From Himantopus leucocephalus (Eukaryota > Chordata > Aves > Charadriiformes > Recurvirostridae): a DNA stretch of 64,000 nt. The stretch is from NCBI GenBank assembly GCA_003993805.1, contig RSEF01000002.1, positions 8,137,829 to 8,201,828 of the forward strand. Reading direction: 5' to 3'. Numbering within the stretch: position 1 is the first letter of the stretch; each line of letters begins with the position of its first letter. This document shows positions 40,801 through 48,715 of the stretch, one piece after another. The position numbers were made by a program, and so were the translations under genes. The notes under the pieces were generated by a model. The model saw only the letters and a list, made by a program, of their open reading frames with translations. It was not told the DNA's origin and ran no database searches.

Positions 40801-41887
40801 GTGTGGCCGTTAGTACAACTGCCTCTGGGTCGTTGGCAGTCTTATACAAACACACCTGAAAAATTTTTGGTCCAAGTTTAACTTTCCATCACAATTGACT
40901 AACTCACCTCTTTTCAGTAAGGAGGTTATTGATGTACCAGTTACTGAAGTGATATCCGAATGGAAGTTTTTAGAGTGGTCCTAACACGCTACTTCTCATA
41001 CCCAGCCCAGCCACTCTATTTCCTACTCCATTTTCTATTCAGCACGACCACAAATTAATTAGCTGTAAAACCCAGATTCACACAACAGTAATAAAAGTGA
41101 TTTGATACTTCTGCTTTTTCAAGTGAATACGTAACACAATAATTGATGTTAGTATGTCCATGTGGTTTTGTTTCCTTTATTTTGGAACTCTACAAACTTT
41201 CCATAATTTAACACCATCATGCAAAAGTCGTGTGGGTTCCTAAAGAACTAAACAATTAGCGGTTACAGGAGTATCAATTATTAAATATATTTGTCTACAA
41301 TCTGAAACATTAACAGCTTTGGAAGTTTTCATAAACCACCCATCCTCTTCTGCAGAAAGGTCCATGGCCGATATGGCCTCATCCTTCTGCTAGACCCATA
41401 AGGACTTCCTCACTACCACTGCTTTGGTGAGACTTACATCGGCGCGCTGACAAAACAAGACGACTTGCGCTGTCACAGGAATGCCATGGGGGTTCCCAGG
41501 GCCAGCAGAAGAAACACTGGGGCTGTTTCCTACCTTTGCCCCCTCAGATTCCCTGGCTTATTCAACGACAGGGGACACGAGTGGCGGCAGCGAGCGGCGG
41601 CCGGGTGAGGGGACGGCTTTGGCAGGCTCCAAGGCACCTAAGGCATAAAGAGCCGGGACCAGCGGGGCCGAGCAGATGAACAAGCCAAGCCGGGCGGCGG
41701 CCGTGCCCCGCTGCCACCGCCCCCGGCACCTCCTGAGGGCCCTCCTGCAGCGGGGGGAAAGGGGCGAGGCGGGACGGCCCCTCGCGCGCTGCCCGCAGAA
41801 GTCGGGCCTGGGCGGCGCCGGCAGGCCCGCCCGGCTCCCCGGACCCCCGACCGCTTCCCAGCGGGCCCTCACCTTGTCACCCTCCAT
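7695..41887 (-). CDS. DYNC2I1: DYNC2I1 (WDR60), dynein-2 intermediate chain, complete CDS in 24 coding exons
   Basis: This gene encodes an intermediate chain of cytoplasmic dynein-2, the motor for retrograde intraflagellar transport in cilia. In the known family its N-terminal half binds light chains and its WD domain binds the heavy chain DYNC2H1. The spliced model is join(41887-41873, 37663-37610, 36045-35619, 35037-34985, 34370-34050, 32316-32258, 30599-30542, 27377-27300, 26083-25888, 24279-24177, 21356-21227, 20695-20584, 20206-20112, 19787-19658, 18762-18590, 18051-17889, 15160-15047, 13979-13918, 12850-12799, 11516-11456, 11202-11106, 10851-10720, 9188-8965, 7866-7695), all on the minus strand. 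It gives 1026 residues. Residues 24-330 are a K/R/E-rich charged region and 350-370 an acidic patch. The core at 475-492 ([18 protein letters not shown]) is near-identical to human WDR60. A WD-repeat region with VW/IW strand ends fills about 600-970. The start MEGDK parallels human MEPGK and has G at -3 and +4. An upstream in-frame ATG (42136) is less likely. The C-terminus is about nine residues shorter than human. Confidence 0.97.
8965..9188 (-). CDS. DYNC2I1: DYNC2I1 coding exon 23, last WD blades
   Basis: Residues 896-969 include [34 protein letters not shown] and [17 protein letters not shown]. All align tightly with human [11 protein letters not shown] and [18 protein letters not shown]. 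The acceptor is TGATATAG and the donor GTAAGT, with exit phase 2. Confidence 0.98.
10720..10851 (-). CDS. DYNC2I1: DYNC2I1 coding exon 22
   Basis: Residues 852-895 begin [20 protein letters not shown], against human [20 protein letters not shown]. The first AG (TTCGTAG) keeps the frame. A second AG nine bases downstream is also in phase, but reading from it in phase 0 runs into a stop, so it is not used in this frame. The donor is GTATGA; phase 0 to 0. Confidence 0.94.
11106..11202 (-). CDS. DYNC2I1: DYNC2I1 coding exon 21
   Basis: Residues 819-851 include [20 protein letters not shown], against human [20 protein letters not shown]. The acceptor is TTCCTAG and the donor GTGAGT, ending in phase 0. 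Confidence 0.96.
11456..11516 (-). CDS. DYNC2I1: DYNC2I1 coding exon 20
   Basis: Residues 799-818 are [20 protein letters not shown], against human [20 protein letters not shown]. The acceptor is ATTTTAG and the donor GTAAGA; exit phase 2. Confidence 0.95.
12799..12850 (-). CDS. DYNC2I1: DYNC2I1 coding exon 19
   Basis: Residues 782-798 are [17 protein letters not shown], against human VVVELPKADIAGSISDL. The acceptor is TTTTCAG and the donor GTGAGT; exit phase 1. Confidence 0.95.
13918..13979 (-). CDS. DYNC2I1: DYNC2I1 coding exon 18
   Basis: Residues 761-781 read [20 protein letters not shown] followed by W, against human [21 protein letters not shown]. The acceptor is TTCCATAG and the donor is the strong GTGAGT, ending in phase 0. 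A CR1 fragment lies about 145 bases upstream of this acceptor. Confidence 0.96.
14125..14348 (+). mobile_element. CR1 LINE 3'-end fragment in DYNC2I1 intron 17
   Basis: The stretch contains hallmarks of the avian CR1 3' end. These are a CACCGAAAGGGTGGTCAAAC-like block, GGAACAGGCTTCCTGGAGAG, GGACTAGATGATCATTGTAG, then GGTCCCTTCCAACTGAAAT. It finishes with a decayed ATTCTAT-type tail. It is a 5'-truncated copy antisense to DYNC2I1 and is non-coding. Confidence 0.93.
15047..15160 (-). CDS. DYNC2I1: DYNC2I1 coding exon 17
   Basis: Residues 723-760 begin [20 protein letters not shown], against human [20 protein letters not shown]. The acceptor is ATTACAG and the donor GTATGT; phase 1 to 1. It links two blades. 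Confidence 0.96.
17889..18051 (-). CDS. DYNC2I1: DYNC2I1 coding exon 16, WD blade
   Basis: Residues 669-722 hold a textbook WD repeat, [19 protein letters not shown] (683-701), against human [19 protein letters not shown]. The acceptor is TTAACAG and the donor GTTAGT, with exit phase 1. Confidence 0.97.
18590..18762 (-). CDS. DYNC2I1: DYNC2I1 coding exon 15, first WD blade
   Basis: Residues 611-668 include [17 protein letters not shown] and the WD-type strand [17 protein letters not shown] (from 649), against human CVWDIWQPSGPQKVLIC. The acceptor is GGTTTAG and the donor GTATGT; it ends in phase 0. Confidence 0.97.
19658..19787 (-). CDS. DYNC2I1: DYNC2I1 coding exon 14
   Basis: Residues 568-610 begin [20 protein letters not shown], against human [20 protein letters not shown]. 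The acceptor is TTTGAAAG, the donor GTAAGG and the exit phase 1. It leads into the WD-repeat domain. Confidence 0.95.
20112..20206 (-). CDS. DYNC2I1: DYNC2I1 coding exon 13
   Basis: Residues 536-567 include [19 protein letters not shown], against human MPKIDTPRLCSFLRAACQ. The acceptor follows a long T run; the donor is GTACAC. The exon is entered in phase 1 and left in phase 0. Confidence 0.96.
20584..20695 (-). CDS. DYNC2I1: DYNC2I1 coding exon 12
   Basis: Residues 499-535 begin [18 protein letters not shown] and end [13 protein letters not shown], matching the human exon almost residue for residue. The acceptor is ACTTTAG and the donor GTGAAG, phase 0 to 1. Confidence 0.97.
21227..21356 (-). 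CDS. DYNC2I1: DYNC2I1 coding exon 11, most conserved core
   Basis: Residues 455-498 contain [18 protein letters not shown] and [17 protein letters not shown]. The [18 protein letters not shown] segment is identical to human WDR60 as I remember it. The acceptor is TCTAAAG and the donor GTGGGT, ending in phase 0. Confidence 0.97.
22398..22433. repeat. Short direct duplication in DYNC2I1 intron 10
   Basis: The 16-base word ACATTTATGTGATATT occurs twice in a row, separated by AAA. It is an ordinary replication-slippage product. Confidence 0.75.
24177..24279 (-). CDS. DYNC2I1: DYNC2I1 coding exon 10
   Basis: Residues 421-454 include [16 protein letters not shown], matching human SVCGIFVDFASASHRQ. 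Two AG acceptors lie close together. The first (ATCACAG) keeps the frame from exon 9, and the second, four bases downstream, does not. The donor is GTAAGT and the exit phase is 2. Confidence 0.93.
25888..26083 (-). CDS. DYNC2I1: DYNC2I1 coding exon 9
   Basis: Residues 356-420 begin [16 protein letters not shown] and continue with [17 protein letters not shown], near-identical to human KEIQEIQRAINAENERI. The acceptor is TTTTAAAG and the donor GTATGT, with phase 0 to 1. An acidic run leads into a predicted helix. Confidence 0.95.
27300..27377 (-). CDS. DYNC2I1: DYNC2I1 coding exon 8
   Basis: Twenty-six codons (residues 330-355) end in NYEDDFE, aligned with human CEDDFE. The acceptor is GGTTTAG and the donor is the strong GTAAGT; phase 0 to 0. 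It opens the acidic patch that continues in exon 9. Confidence 0.93.
29400..29800 (+). mobile_element. Ancient CR1/L3-like LINE remnant in DYNC2I1 intron 7
   Basis: The words CACTCAGTACTGTGTCCAAC, TCTGGTCACCCTTATTCAAG and GAATAATGAGAGGAATGATG recall the CR1/L3 pol 3' region (human L3 reads much the same around 'tactgtgtccaattttgggc'). It is heavily diverged. Both borders are estimates and no open frame survives. Confidence 0.55.
30542..30599 (-). CDS. DYNC2I1: DYNC2I1 coding exon 7
   Basis: Entered in phase 2, this exon completes R and encodes [19 protein letters not shown] (residues 310-329). The acceptor is TCAATAG and the donor GTAAAA, leaving phase 0. The charged composition continues that of exons 3-6. 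Support is splice sites and frame rather than strong homology. Confidence 0.85.
32258..32316 (-). CDS. DYNC2I1: DYNC2I1 coding exon 6
   Basis: This exon encodes [19 protein letters not shown] plus two bases of the next codon (residues 291-309). The acceptor is TTTTCCAG and the donor GTAAAC, with phase 0 to 2. Similarity to human is weak here, because this part of the protein diverges fast. The call rests on the splice sites and on exact phase continuity. Confidence 0.85.
32768..32871. repeat. Two adjacent inverted repeats (hairpin cluster) in DYNC2I1 intron 5
   Basis: The first pair is an exact 18-base inverted repeat, 32768-32785 (AAAAGTGCTCTGGGCTCA) with 32805-32822, around a 19-base loop. 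The second is an exact 12-base pair, 32827-32838 (ATAACCCCTAGG) with 32860-32871, around a 21-base loop. CCTAGG occurs three times between 32833 and 32865. Origin is unknown; a decayed foldback DNA transposon is one possibility. Confidence 0.85.
34050..34370 (-). CDS. DYNC2I1: DYNC2I1 coding exon 5, charged region
   Basis: Residues 184-290 start [20 protein letters not shown] and include [14 protein letters not shown], which matches human EEGERRHRKPRE. The composition is again K/R/E-rich. The acceptor is TTTACAG and the donor GTTAGT; the exon is phase 0 to 0 and 321 nt long. Confidence 0.93.
34985..35037 (-). CDS. DYNC2I1: DYNC2I1 coding exon 4
   Basis: Fifty-three nt, entered in phase 1 and left in phase 0, complete E and then encode [17 protein letters not shown] (residues 166-183). 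This resembles the human stretch around VRSEEKDEDSERG and RERRYRERK. The acceptor is TTTTCCAG and the donor GTAAAG. Only this length restores the frame into exon 5, unless the alternative microexon at 35502-35518 is used instead. Confidence 0.86.
35619..36045 (-). CDS. DYNC2I1: DYNC2I1 coding exon 3, charged region
   Basis: The largest exon (427 nt, residues 24-165 plus one base) begins [17 protein letters not shown], aligning with human KEERKHREKK. It is dense in K, R, E and D with many RER/RDK runs, so it is probably disordered or long helical. The acceptor follows a T-rich tract; the donor is GTAATG and the exit phase is 1. Its purine-rich coding strand leaves long spurious open frames on the other strand. 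Confidence 0.95.
37610..37663 (-). CDS. DYNC2I1: DYNC2I1 coding exon 2
   Basis: Eighteen codons (residues 6-23) read [18 protein letters not shown], matching human RRTKDDTWKADDLRKHLW. The acceptor is TTCTAG and the donor GTATAT, and both ends are phase 0. This short conserved N-terminal helix precedes the charged region. Confidence 0.93.
38040..38612 (-). mobile_element. Degenerate CR1 LINE fragment (end of reverse-transcriptase frame plus 3' UTR) in DYNC2I1 intron 1
   Basis: Read on the minus strand, this keeps a relic of the end of the CR1 pol frame at 38592-38215, with [32 protein letters not shown] and [20 protein letters not shown]. The usual CR1 3' UTR words follow (GTTGCCCAGACAAACTCCAA, then a decayed GAGATATTAAAACCTC stretch). 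It carries many substitutions and the 3' edge near 38040 is uncertain. It lies in the same sense as the host gene, about 380 bases upstream of exon 2. Confidence 0.85.
41873..41887 (-). CDS. DYNC2I1: DYNC2I1 coding exon 1
   Basis: This exon holds only five codons (MEGDK) and is followed by the donor GTGAGG. Human WDR60 also begins with a five-residue first coding segment (MEPGK). It lies inside the CpG island. It ends in phase 0 and joins an exon 4.2 kb away. Confidence 0.92.
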
Positions 41888-41982
41888 AGCCGGGGGAGGG
41901 GGGACGGGACAGGCTGGACGCCGCGTCCCGCCGCCACCGGCCGCCTCTGAACGGGCAGGAAATCGCGGCAGCTGCGTCCGGA

Positions 41983-41995
41983 CCTGCCTAGCAAC
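41983..41995 (-). promoter_or_regulatory. Candidate RFX X-box, 96-108 bases upstream of the DYNC2I1 start codon
   Basis: On the gene strand the site reads GTTGCTAGGCAGG. The RFX consensus palindrome is GTTGCTAGGCAAC, so 11 of 13 positions match and one half-site is perfect. RFX factors drive many vertebrate ciliary genes, and dynein-2 is a ciliary motor, so the location is apt. Binding itself is inferred. Confidence 0.65.
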
Positions 41996-44808
41996 AGGCG
42001 GCGAGGGGGAAGCAGCCGATCGGCCGAACGATGGATGAGCGCGGGAGCCCGCCGCCAGGACGGGCGGATGCTGCTGCCGCAGAGGATTGTGGGAAAGGGA
42101 GAGCGCGCCCGGCGGTGAGGGGAGGGGGTGTTCCATGGCGTAGCTCGCCGCGGCGAGGCAGGATGGTACCCGGCCATCTCCAGCCTTTTCCTAGCGTGAA
42201 GCGGCGGTCTGGGGTGCCTGGAGGAAGTTTTTCCTCCTCTAGCCGGTGCCCGGCTGGGTTCCCTCAGGTGGCGGAGGCGGCCCGGATCTCGCCGAGCTCC
42301 ATCCCGTGAGGCGGGGAAGGGGCACTCACGGCCTAGCAAAGCACCGTTGCTCTGTTCTCTACCGAGCTTTTATAGGCCAAGGATACCATGAAACCATTTC
42401 TAATCCTAGCAGATTCACTTCTAGTGAAGCCATGCGCGATTACTGGGGGAAAAAAATAATGTTACGGATAAGGGTGATGTGCTTAACTTAATCTGCTGTT
42501 TACCCAGGTGTTAGGTAGAGGCAGGTATGAAGAACGCCTGTAGAAATTAAAGTGTTAATAATATTCCCACAGCAACAAATACTGGAGCTGTTCTCCGCAA
42601 CAAAAAGCAAGCGGCAGCTTACCCAACACACGGGAAACAAACCTGACATAAACGATGACTGCCTGCAGGAAAGGTGTGTGCTATTTTCACAGCAAATATT
42701 TACAACCTATTAACACGTTGTGCAATTTAAAAGACCAGGTGAAAATTCCTTTAGGCACTTTTAACTTTGTTGCCTATTTTTTTTCTTTTTAGGAGTAAAG
42801 AAAAAAGTTAATATGTAACTTACTGCTAATACTCAGTATTAATGTTTGTAGAGAACTGACTACTGAGGAAAAAAACGAAGGAAGAGGCATTTTTGCATTC
42901 GAGAAACATTCTTGTGGTTCAACAGCAAGTCAGTCATGCTGACTTCAGAGATAAAATTTAACCCTGTGTACTTGGCCTTAAATAGTTGACAAATAGATAC
43001 AAAGCCTTGAAAGAGTTGCTTCCTATTCATGTTTCCAGAATAAATCAAAAATGCTGTAAAAGTTGCCTCACTGTCCAGGCTATGACATATTTTCCTTTAC
43101 CATGTAGCAAAAAAGCAAAAGCAAGTTAAGCAAGCAATTAGGAGGAAAAAAAAACCCCAAACCAACAAACCACCATTAACTGTATGATCTTTAAGGGCCA
43201 AATTACATCCACTAAATACAAGTATCTATGGATACTAAGCTATTTATAAATATTCTTATGAATTATTTAGCTGTCTTTGGCAGACCAATAATAATCTATA
43301 AACATTTTATATCTTCTTCCCTGAACAAATAAAAATGCACTTACAAGCCATCTTGGATTAACTCGAAGAGCTCTTTGGCCAAAGTGGTGACGGTGTTACA
43401 AACACATGAACTAGGCATCTGCTTAGTAAAGGACACTCTACAGAAATGCTGTCCTATCTATAGAGGCTGAAGGACAAAAACTACCTTCAAGTACTCTAAT
43501 TGACTTTTGTTTTTAACAACAATATAGCAAGTACATGTAACTAAAACTAGCAACAGTGACAGTGATACCAAAGACTGGACAGAAAAAAAAGGTTTTTTTC
43601 AAGTTCTGTTCTTACCATCTCCTCTTAGAATATACATATGTATTTGTGACCAAAAAAAAAAATCAGTTTTGGCTGCCAATAGCTTTTTCTTACCCCCATT
43701 AGAGTATACTAGTTGGACAGCCTTGTGGCAAGAGAAAAATTACAGAGCTATGAAGGCACCACTAGAGGGTTTGGAAAGAACCTTTCAAACCTTAAAGCCA
43801 GGGATCAAACTGAAGTTTAACTGCTGCATGAGAATACAAGAAGGAATAACCCCTCTGGGATAACATAACTAAAATTTGTGCATGTTTAAGTGTTTCCACC
43901 CTATTTTTGCTTGGAAAGAAGTGTTGTAAACAAGGCTTTTGGTAGCCCTGGGAATTTTAATACTATTTTAGCTTCTACATGCTTTTCTCTTGTCTGGCTA
44001 GATACACATATCTTCTTCTTCACCTGCACTGTTATCTGAAAAACCGGAATATAAAATAACTCTGCTTTTTACATTCTGTAGTAATAAGCTATTTTTTGTC
44101 TTTGGATATTTCTCTAATCCTGTGAAGCAATGTTGCGTTTTTCTTCCCCTCTGTGTGGAATGATACACCACAGCATTGTGGCAAAAAATTACTGGAAATA
44201 TCAACCCTCATAGGAGCAACATGACAGCCCTCCACCATGCTTTAAAATAACGATTCTTTTATTATTATAAAAAAAATGGGGGGGGAGGGCTTGTGTGAAG
44301 GAAGAGACTTGTTAGGATCGGGGCTTTGTAGCTGTATTTTTTCCCTTTTTTTAACCAATTTCTGCTGAGGCCTTATGAAGATGAGAAGAAAACTCAAACG
44401 TTACTATCAATGGAGGTGCATAAATGACCTCTTGCAAAGTGTTCAAAATGCTTGTGTTAGTCCTCCAGGTTCATAAATAGAAACAGCAAAAATGTGGATC
44501 TCTGAAGTAAACTTTGTGCCTTTAGTTTTGAACTATAACTTGTAAGAATCCCATTAAGGAAAAAAAAAAGGAGATTATTATTATTATTGTGTAAACTTAT
44601 TAAGAAATGCATTTTAGTGGAAAGTACTTCTGTCCTCAGGAACGATAAATATCTGAGGATCTTATAATTATGAGAGTACAATTTATGCGTTCAGTGAAAC
44701 TGAAGCCAGATTGGGTGATACCAGGGATGAGACATGTATAGGTTTGTTCCAAATAACAGAAGCTTTGTATACTGAACAGGTGTGGTACAGTCTTCTGACT
44801 CTTCTTTA

Positions 44809-44876
44809 TGCTATATATTAGATAATTTGAAGCAGGCAGAAAATATTTGTGCTATATACTAGATAATCTGAAGCAG
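44809..44876. repeat. Tandem duplication, 27-base copies with 41-base period
   Basis: Copies at 44809-44835 and 44850-44876 differ by two T-to-C changes. The core is GATAATTTGAAGCAG in the first and GATAATCTGAAGCAG in the second. The sequence is intergenic and no function is seen. Confidence 0.85.
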
Positions 44877-45021
44877 ATTGAGACGGCTGGATAAAATCAA
44901 ACACAGAAGTAGTGAGTATTCCATCATGAGAATTTACTAGGATGAAACTTCATGTAAACTATGTTTCTATTCATAATTCAAAAAATTCTAGGAAAAAAAC
45001 TACTGAGTAAACATTCTCAGA

Positions 45022-45055
45022 TTTCTATTCAATAAAAATTTCTATTCAATAATTA
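45022..45055. repeat. Short direct duplication
   Basis: ATTTCTATTCAATAA is repeated twice almost back to back in the AT-rich spacer between the genes. Nothing else is visible. Confidence 0.7.
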
Positions 45056-48000
45056 AACCTGTAGAGAAAAGCATCAGACTGAAATAATGGTGTTGGGTAA
45101 AATAAGGTATAATATCAAATATTGTTCTTCAAGAAGGTTAACTGTTACTGAAAATGGTCAAGAAGCAACAACTAAAATTGCTTCCAAAACATGTTGTCTT
45201 GTGTGAAATCCAATGAAGTCGGGGAAACTTAGATTTTCTTTTTCACTATATAAACTATATTTTGCTGATTTTTCTCATCCTTAAAAACCCATATGTATAA
45301 ATAAGATCTTTTGGGAAGTTATTATGAAGAATAGTGCTGGTACTTACTGGAAAAAAAGCATCACGGCAAATTGATGTGATGCAAGGTCAAGATAAACTTA
45401 GGACAACACTACCTCGACTCCAATGGAAGCTATTGAGTTTTAGAAAGCAAAAGAAGAATCCAAAAAAAGGAGGAACAAACAAATATGGCTACGGATGGGT
45501 ATAAAGGAATACTGCAAGCAAAAAGTATTAATTAAAATTCTAAGACGGTGACAAAGCAGGATAAGAAAAGAAGAAATATCTAAATGAGATAAGCTCTGTA
45601 GCTGATACAATTCACTATAGGATACTTAAGGAAAAGCCACAGTAATCTCTGTGCCATAAGCGAGGATCTTCAAGAGTTCCTGATGCATTGAAGACTGCTA
45701 TTGCAAGTATTAAAAAATAGGATCAGGAAATATAGGAATTAACAATTCCAAGATTCTCAAGCAAATTATTAAACAATTTATTAGCACCAAAAATATTAGA
45801 ATAAACAAATAACTTGTGTTTATCCAGAACATTTTATGAAAAACTTTATAATAGAGTAACTGACCCTAATTTATCCCCTAGCAGCCAAGTTTATTTGTCC
45901 CTATGATAATAGTGGCATGCTAATTTCATACCACCTTGTTTCTGCACCAAAGTACTGTCTGGGGCCAAGTCAGTTATCTACAGAAGTTCTAAGAAGTCAG
46001 CAGTAACCTCATTGTCAGAACTTTCTATTGATGTTACAGATAAATGCTAACAAATAAATGCTACAAGATCTTGCTTCCGTTTTCCTATTTGATTAGCAGA
46101 GTACCACCCACCTTCAGTTCTGATTAATCAAACCTCTGTATCAACTGATTTATTACTCTGCCCAGGATCAGTGCTAGGCTGTCAGGCCTACATTTATGGT
46201 TTTGTTATCCTAAATGCTACTACAAGATTAATTTTTTTTTCTGATGTGCTTCTCCAGTGTATTAATACCGACTGTACAGGGTACTCCTCTACAAATTCCA
46301 TATCCAGCTCATTTGCAGACTACACACTGAGACATAAAGGAGAGCAGAATAAGATGCGGCATATGGTAAAGTGTTAGTTGGCAAACATCATGTTAATTCA
46401 ATCAAGTTTTTTTCTCATTTTGAATTTTCATTTTGGTTTGTGGTACCATTGTATTCTCCTTCAGATACTGTGAAACCAGACAGGGAAGTAAAATGGAACA
46501 ATGGAGTCCAAGACTGAGAGCAAAGGGCTTCAAAAAATGAGAAAATATTAGTAGTATTTGTTGTAATAGAGGGAGCCAACATACAATATGGCCATTTATA
46601 TCAGGAGTTACTGAAACTCAGGAGTGAGGAATTCACAAGAAAGTCTATACAAGCAAACTAATTAGAAGAGGAATACAATAAACACAAAAAAATCACCCAC
46701 ATTTACTGTAGTTTGATATTATTGGTATCCAAAGGAATCACAGAGTCATACTTGATACCACCAGTTTAAAGTAACAGGCTTTTATATGGTCTTGTGCTGC
46801 CCTTCAGTCCCCCCCTCACTGTTACAGCCTGTAGGTGTTTTGAGTTTTCTAGAAGACCCAAAGTAACTAAATTGTTAAAGCTTGGATTGCCATATAGTTG
46901 TAAATCGTTGATTTTGTTACTCCTTTTTTTTATAATCTGATCACTCTGAATTTTCATCCTGACTAACCTAATTAGGTGGAGAACGCATGCTGTCAATGGT
47001 AAAGAGGGAGTAAAGAAGAGCAATGTGAGTCTATGGCGAGAAATTGTTTCTGCTTAGAGTGGTCCGTAGTGTCTGATCGCAGGCACGGAGGGAATTTGGA
47101 AAGATGATACAAAAGAACAGCACATTCAGTTGTCAAGCTATGGATTCTTTTTCCAATTCTGCTATGCAGCACTGAGCAAACAACTTTTCCTTTTGCACCA
47201 TTGCCTTTCCGACTTTCCATTTCTCTGGATAATTGAGATGAGGTTGCTTTCACTTCTTATGGAAATGAAGCATACGCAGCTTTCCTATTTGGCCGTTTGT
47301 ATGTGTTTTCATAACTTTTCAGCCTATTGGCTAAATTCATTCTCCCCTCGTCCCTGCCCGCAAATACCGGTCTTGTACAGTCCTACCAATTTTGTGAAAA
47401 CTAGCAGCTGAAGAGAGGAGAAAGCACCCTCATTCCCACTAAGTGAAAGCTTGGCTATTTAAAGCCAAAAGAAAAAAAAAAAACCCTCCTGGTAAATGCT
47501 GATTTTCATCAGCAAGTGCATATCAACAAACTGATTAGGAACACAGCTAAGGACAAGCAACAGCTGCCCTTTATGAAACAGGTGGTTACACTAAAATTAA
47601 TGAAAAGATAAAGGAATGGTGGGAGGAATGATGTGGGAACCAGGTGATGCTGTGATAAAGGGATACAGGACACAAGCCTGTAAAAAAATCATTTTAGTTC
47701 CACAGATCAGGGCTTGTGTGATCCCCAAGAGCCCGGGCGGCGGGTGCCACCCCGGGGACCCCTCTGCATTAGCGAGGCGGCAGCGGAGCCAGCTCCAGCC
47801 TGGGGGTGTGGGGCAAAGCCTCAGCAAACACCTGCCGTAACTGCGGAGCGGAGTCACCGGCCTCCGGTCCCTTCGATCGGTCGGTCCTTTAATGACATCC
47901 CTCAATCGAGACCAAAGAAAAATACGACGCTTGTTACTGAAGGGTGTAAGGGGTGGCAGCCGTGTCCCCGCACACACGGCTAACGAGGGCGGGGAGGTGG

Positions 48001-48542
48001 CGCGGTCCGCCCGTGAGGGAGCGCACACCGGCGGGTCCGCCGTCCCTGGCGCCTCGGCCGGCGCCACCCAGCGAGAGCCCGCTCCGCCGCCCCGCGCCCT
48101 CTCCCCGCCGCACGTTGCTCCCCTCGTTCCGGCGAGGCCAAGCGGCGACGGCCGGTGGCCCTTACGGGCGGGCGGTTGGGCCGGCTGCCCTCAGGCGAAG
48201 GCGGGCGGGGGGTGCGAGGCGACGGAGGTCCCGGGAGCGCTGGCCCGGATCTCCCGCTGGCCCGGATCCCGCCGCGCAGGGCGAACCCGCTCTTCCCAGG
48301 GCGTGCCTGGAGGGGAAAGGATGAGCGAGAGTCACGCCGGCCCGGGCCCGGCGGAGGGGAGGGGGCCCGCGGGAGGCCCGGCTGCCCGGGGCGGGGGGAG
48401 GCGGCGGGGCAGGGCAGAGCGGCCGTTCCAGCGGCGGCCGGGGAGGAGGCGCCTCCGCGCGGTGGCACAGCCCGCCCCCTCTCCCCCGCCGCCGCCGCAC
48501 CGCCCTCCCCGCGGCGGCGGTTTGGGCCGGGCCGCCCCGAAC

Positions 48543-48549
48543 CCGGAAG
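48543..48549 (+). promoter_or_regulatory. ETS/GABP-type site in the ESYT2 promoter
   Basis: CCGGAAG sits about 170 bases upstream of the start codon and immediately before a GGGCGG box, a common pairing in CpG-island promoters. It is a motif match only. Confidence 0.4.
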
Positions 48550-48715
48550 CGGGCGGCGGGCGGTGTCGGTGCGCGGCGAGCAGGGCCGGGCGCAGGATGC
48601 GAGGCGCCGCCGCCGCCCTGCCCCCCTGCCCGCTCGCTGCCAGCGCCCGAGGAGGAGGAGGAGGAGCAGCGGGAGGAGCGGCAGCAGCGGTAGTAGGAAC
48701 CGCCGCTGCGATAGA

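Larger units (their letters stand above)
7867..41872 (-). other. DYNC2I1: Introns of DYNC2I1: content overview
   Basis: Most introns are 0.3-4.2 kb of AT-rich sequence without recognised genes. Intron 1 (37664-41872) holds a CR1 fragment. Intron 5 (32317-34049) holds the inverted-repeat cluster. Intron 7 (27378-30541) holds an old CR1-like remnant and two unexplained open frames. Intron 17 (13980-15046) holds a CR1 3' end. In the other larger introns (8 kb to 10.7 kb, 15.2-17.9 kb, 21.4-24.2 kb, 24.3-25.9 kb, 36.0-37.6 kb) I saw only homopolymer runs and short AT-rich sequence. Against roughly 100 kb for the human gene, this 34 kb span fits a compact bird genome. Confidence 0.8.
41570..42320 (-). 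promoter_or_regulatory. DYNC2I1: CpG island and promoter of DYNC2I1
   Basis: Composition switches abruptly from AT-rich to GC-rich and CpG-dense over about 750 bases centred on the start codon (41887). This is typical of a TATA-less housekeeping promoter. The island covers the 5' UTR, exon 1 and the first 300 bases of intron 1. It includes an X-box-like site at 41983-41995. No TATA box is evident and the transcription start cannot be fixed from sequence alone. Confidence 0.85.
42321..47700. other. AT-rich spacer between the two divergent promoters, no gene recognised
   Basis: About 5.4 kb of AT-rich sequence separates the two CpG islands. It contains short duplications (44809-44876 and about 45022-45055), a G run near 44278-44287, a TTA microsatellite at 44576-44588, and short open frames without recognisable similarity. 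No CR1 or tRNA was recognised. Enhancers or lncRNA exons cannot be excluded. Confidence 0.6.

Noticed and set aside
42084..42100. RBPJ-like TGTGGGAA word in the DYNC2I1 promoter
   Set aside because: A single 8-base match in a GC-rich promoter has little weight without conservation or a partner site.
41558..42339. Open frames of 120-192 codons in the DYNC2I1 CpG island
   Set aside because: Same GC effect. Only five codons before the donor at 41872 belong to the gene.
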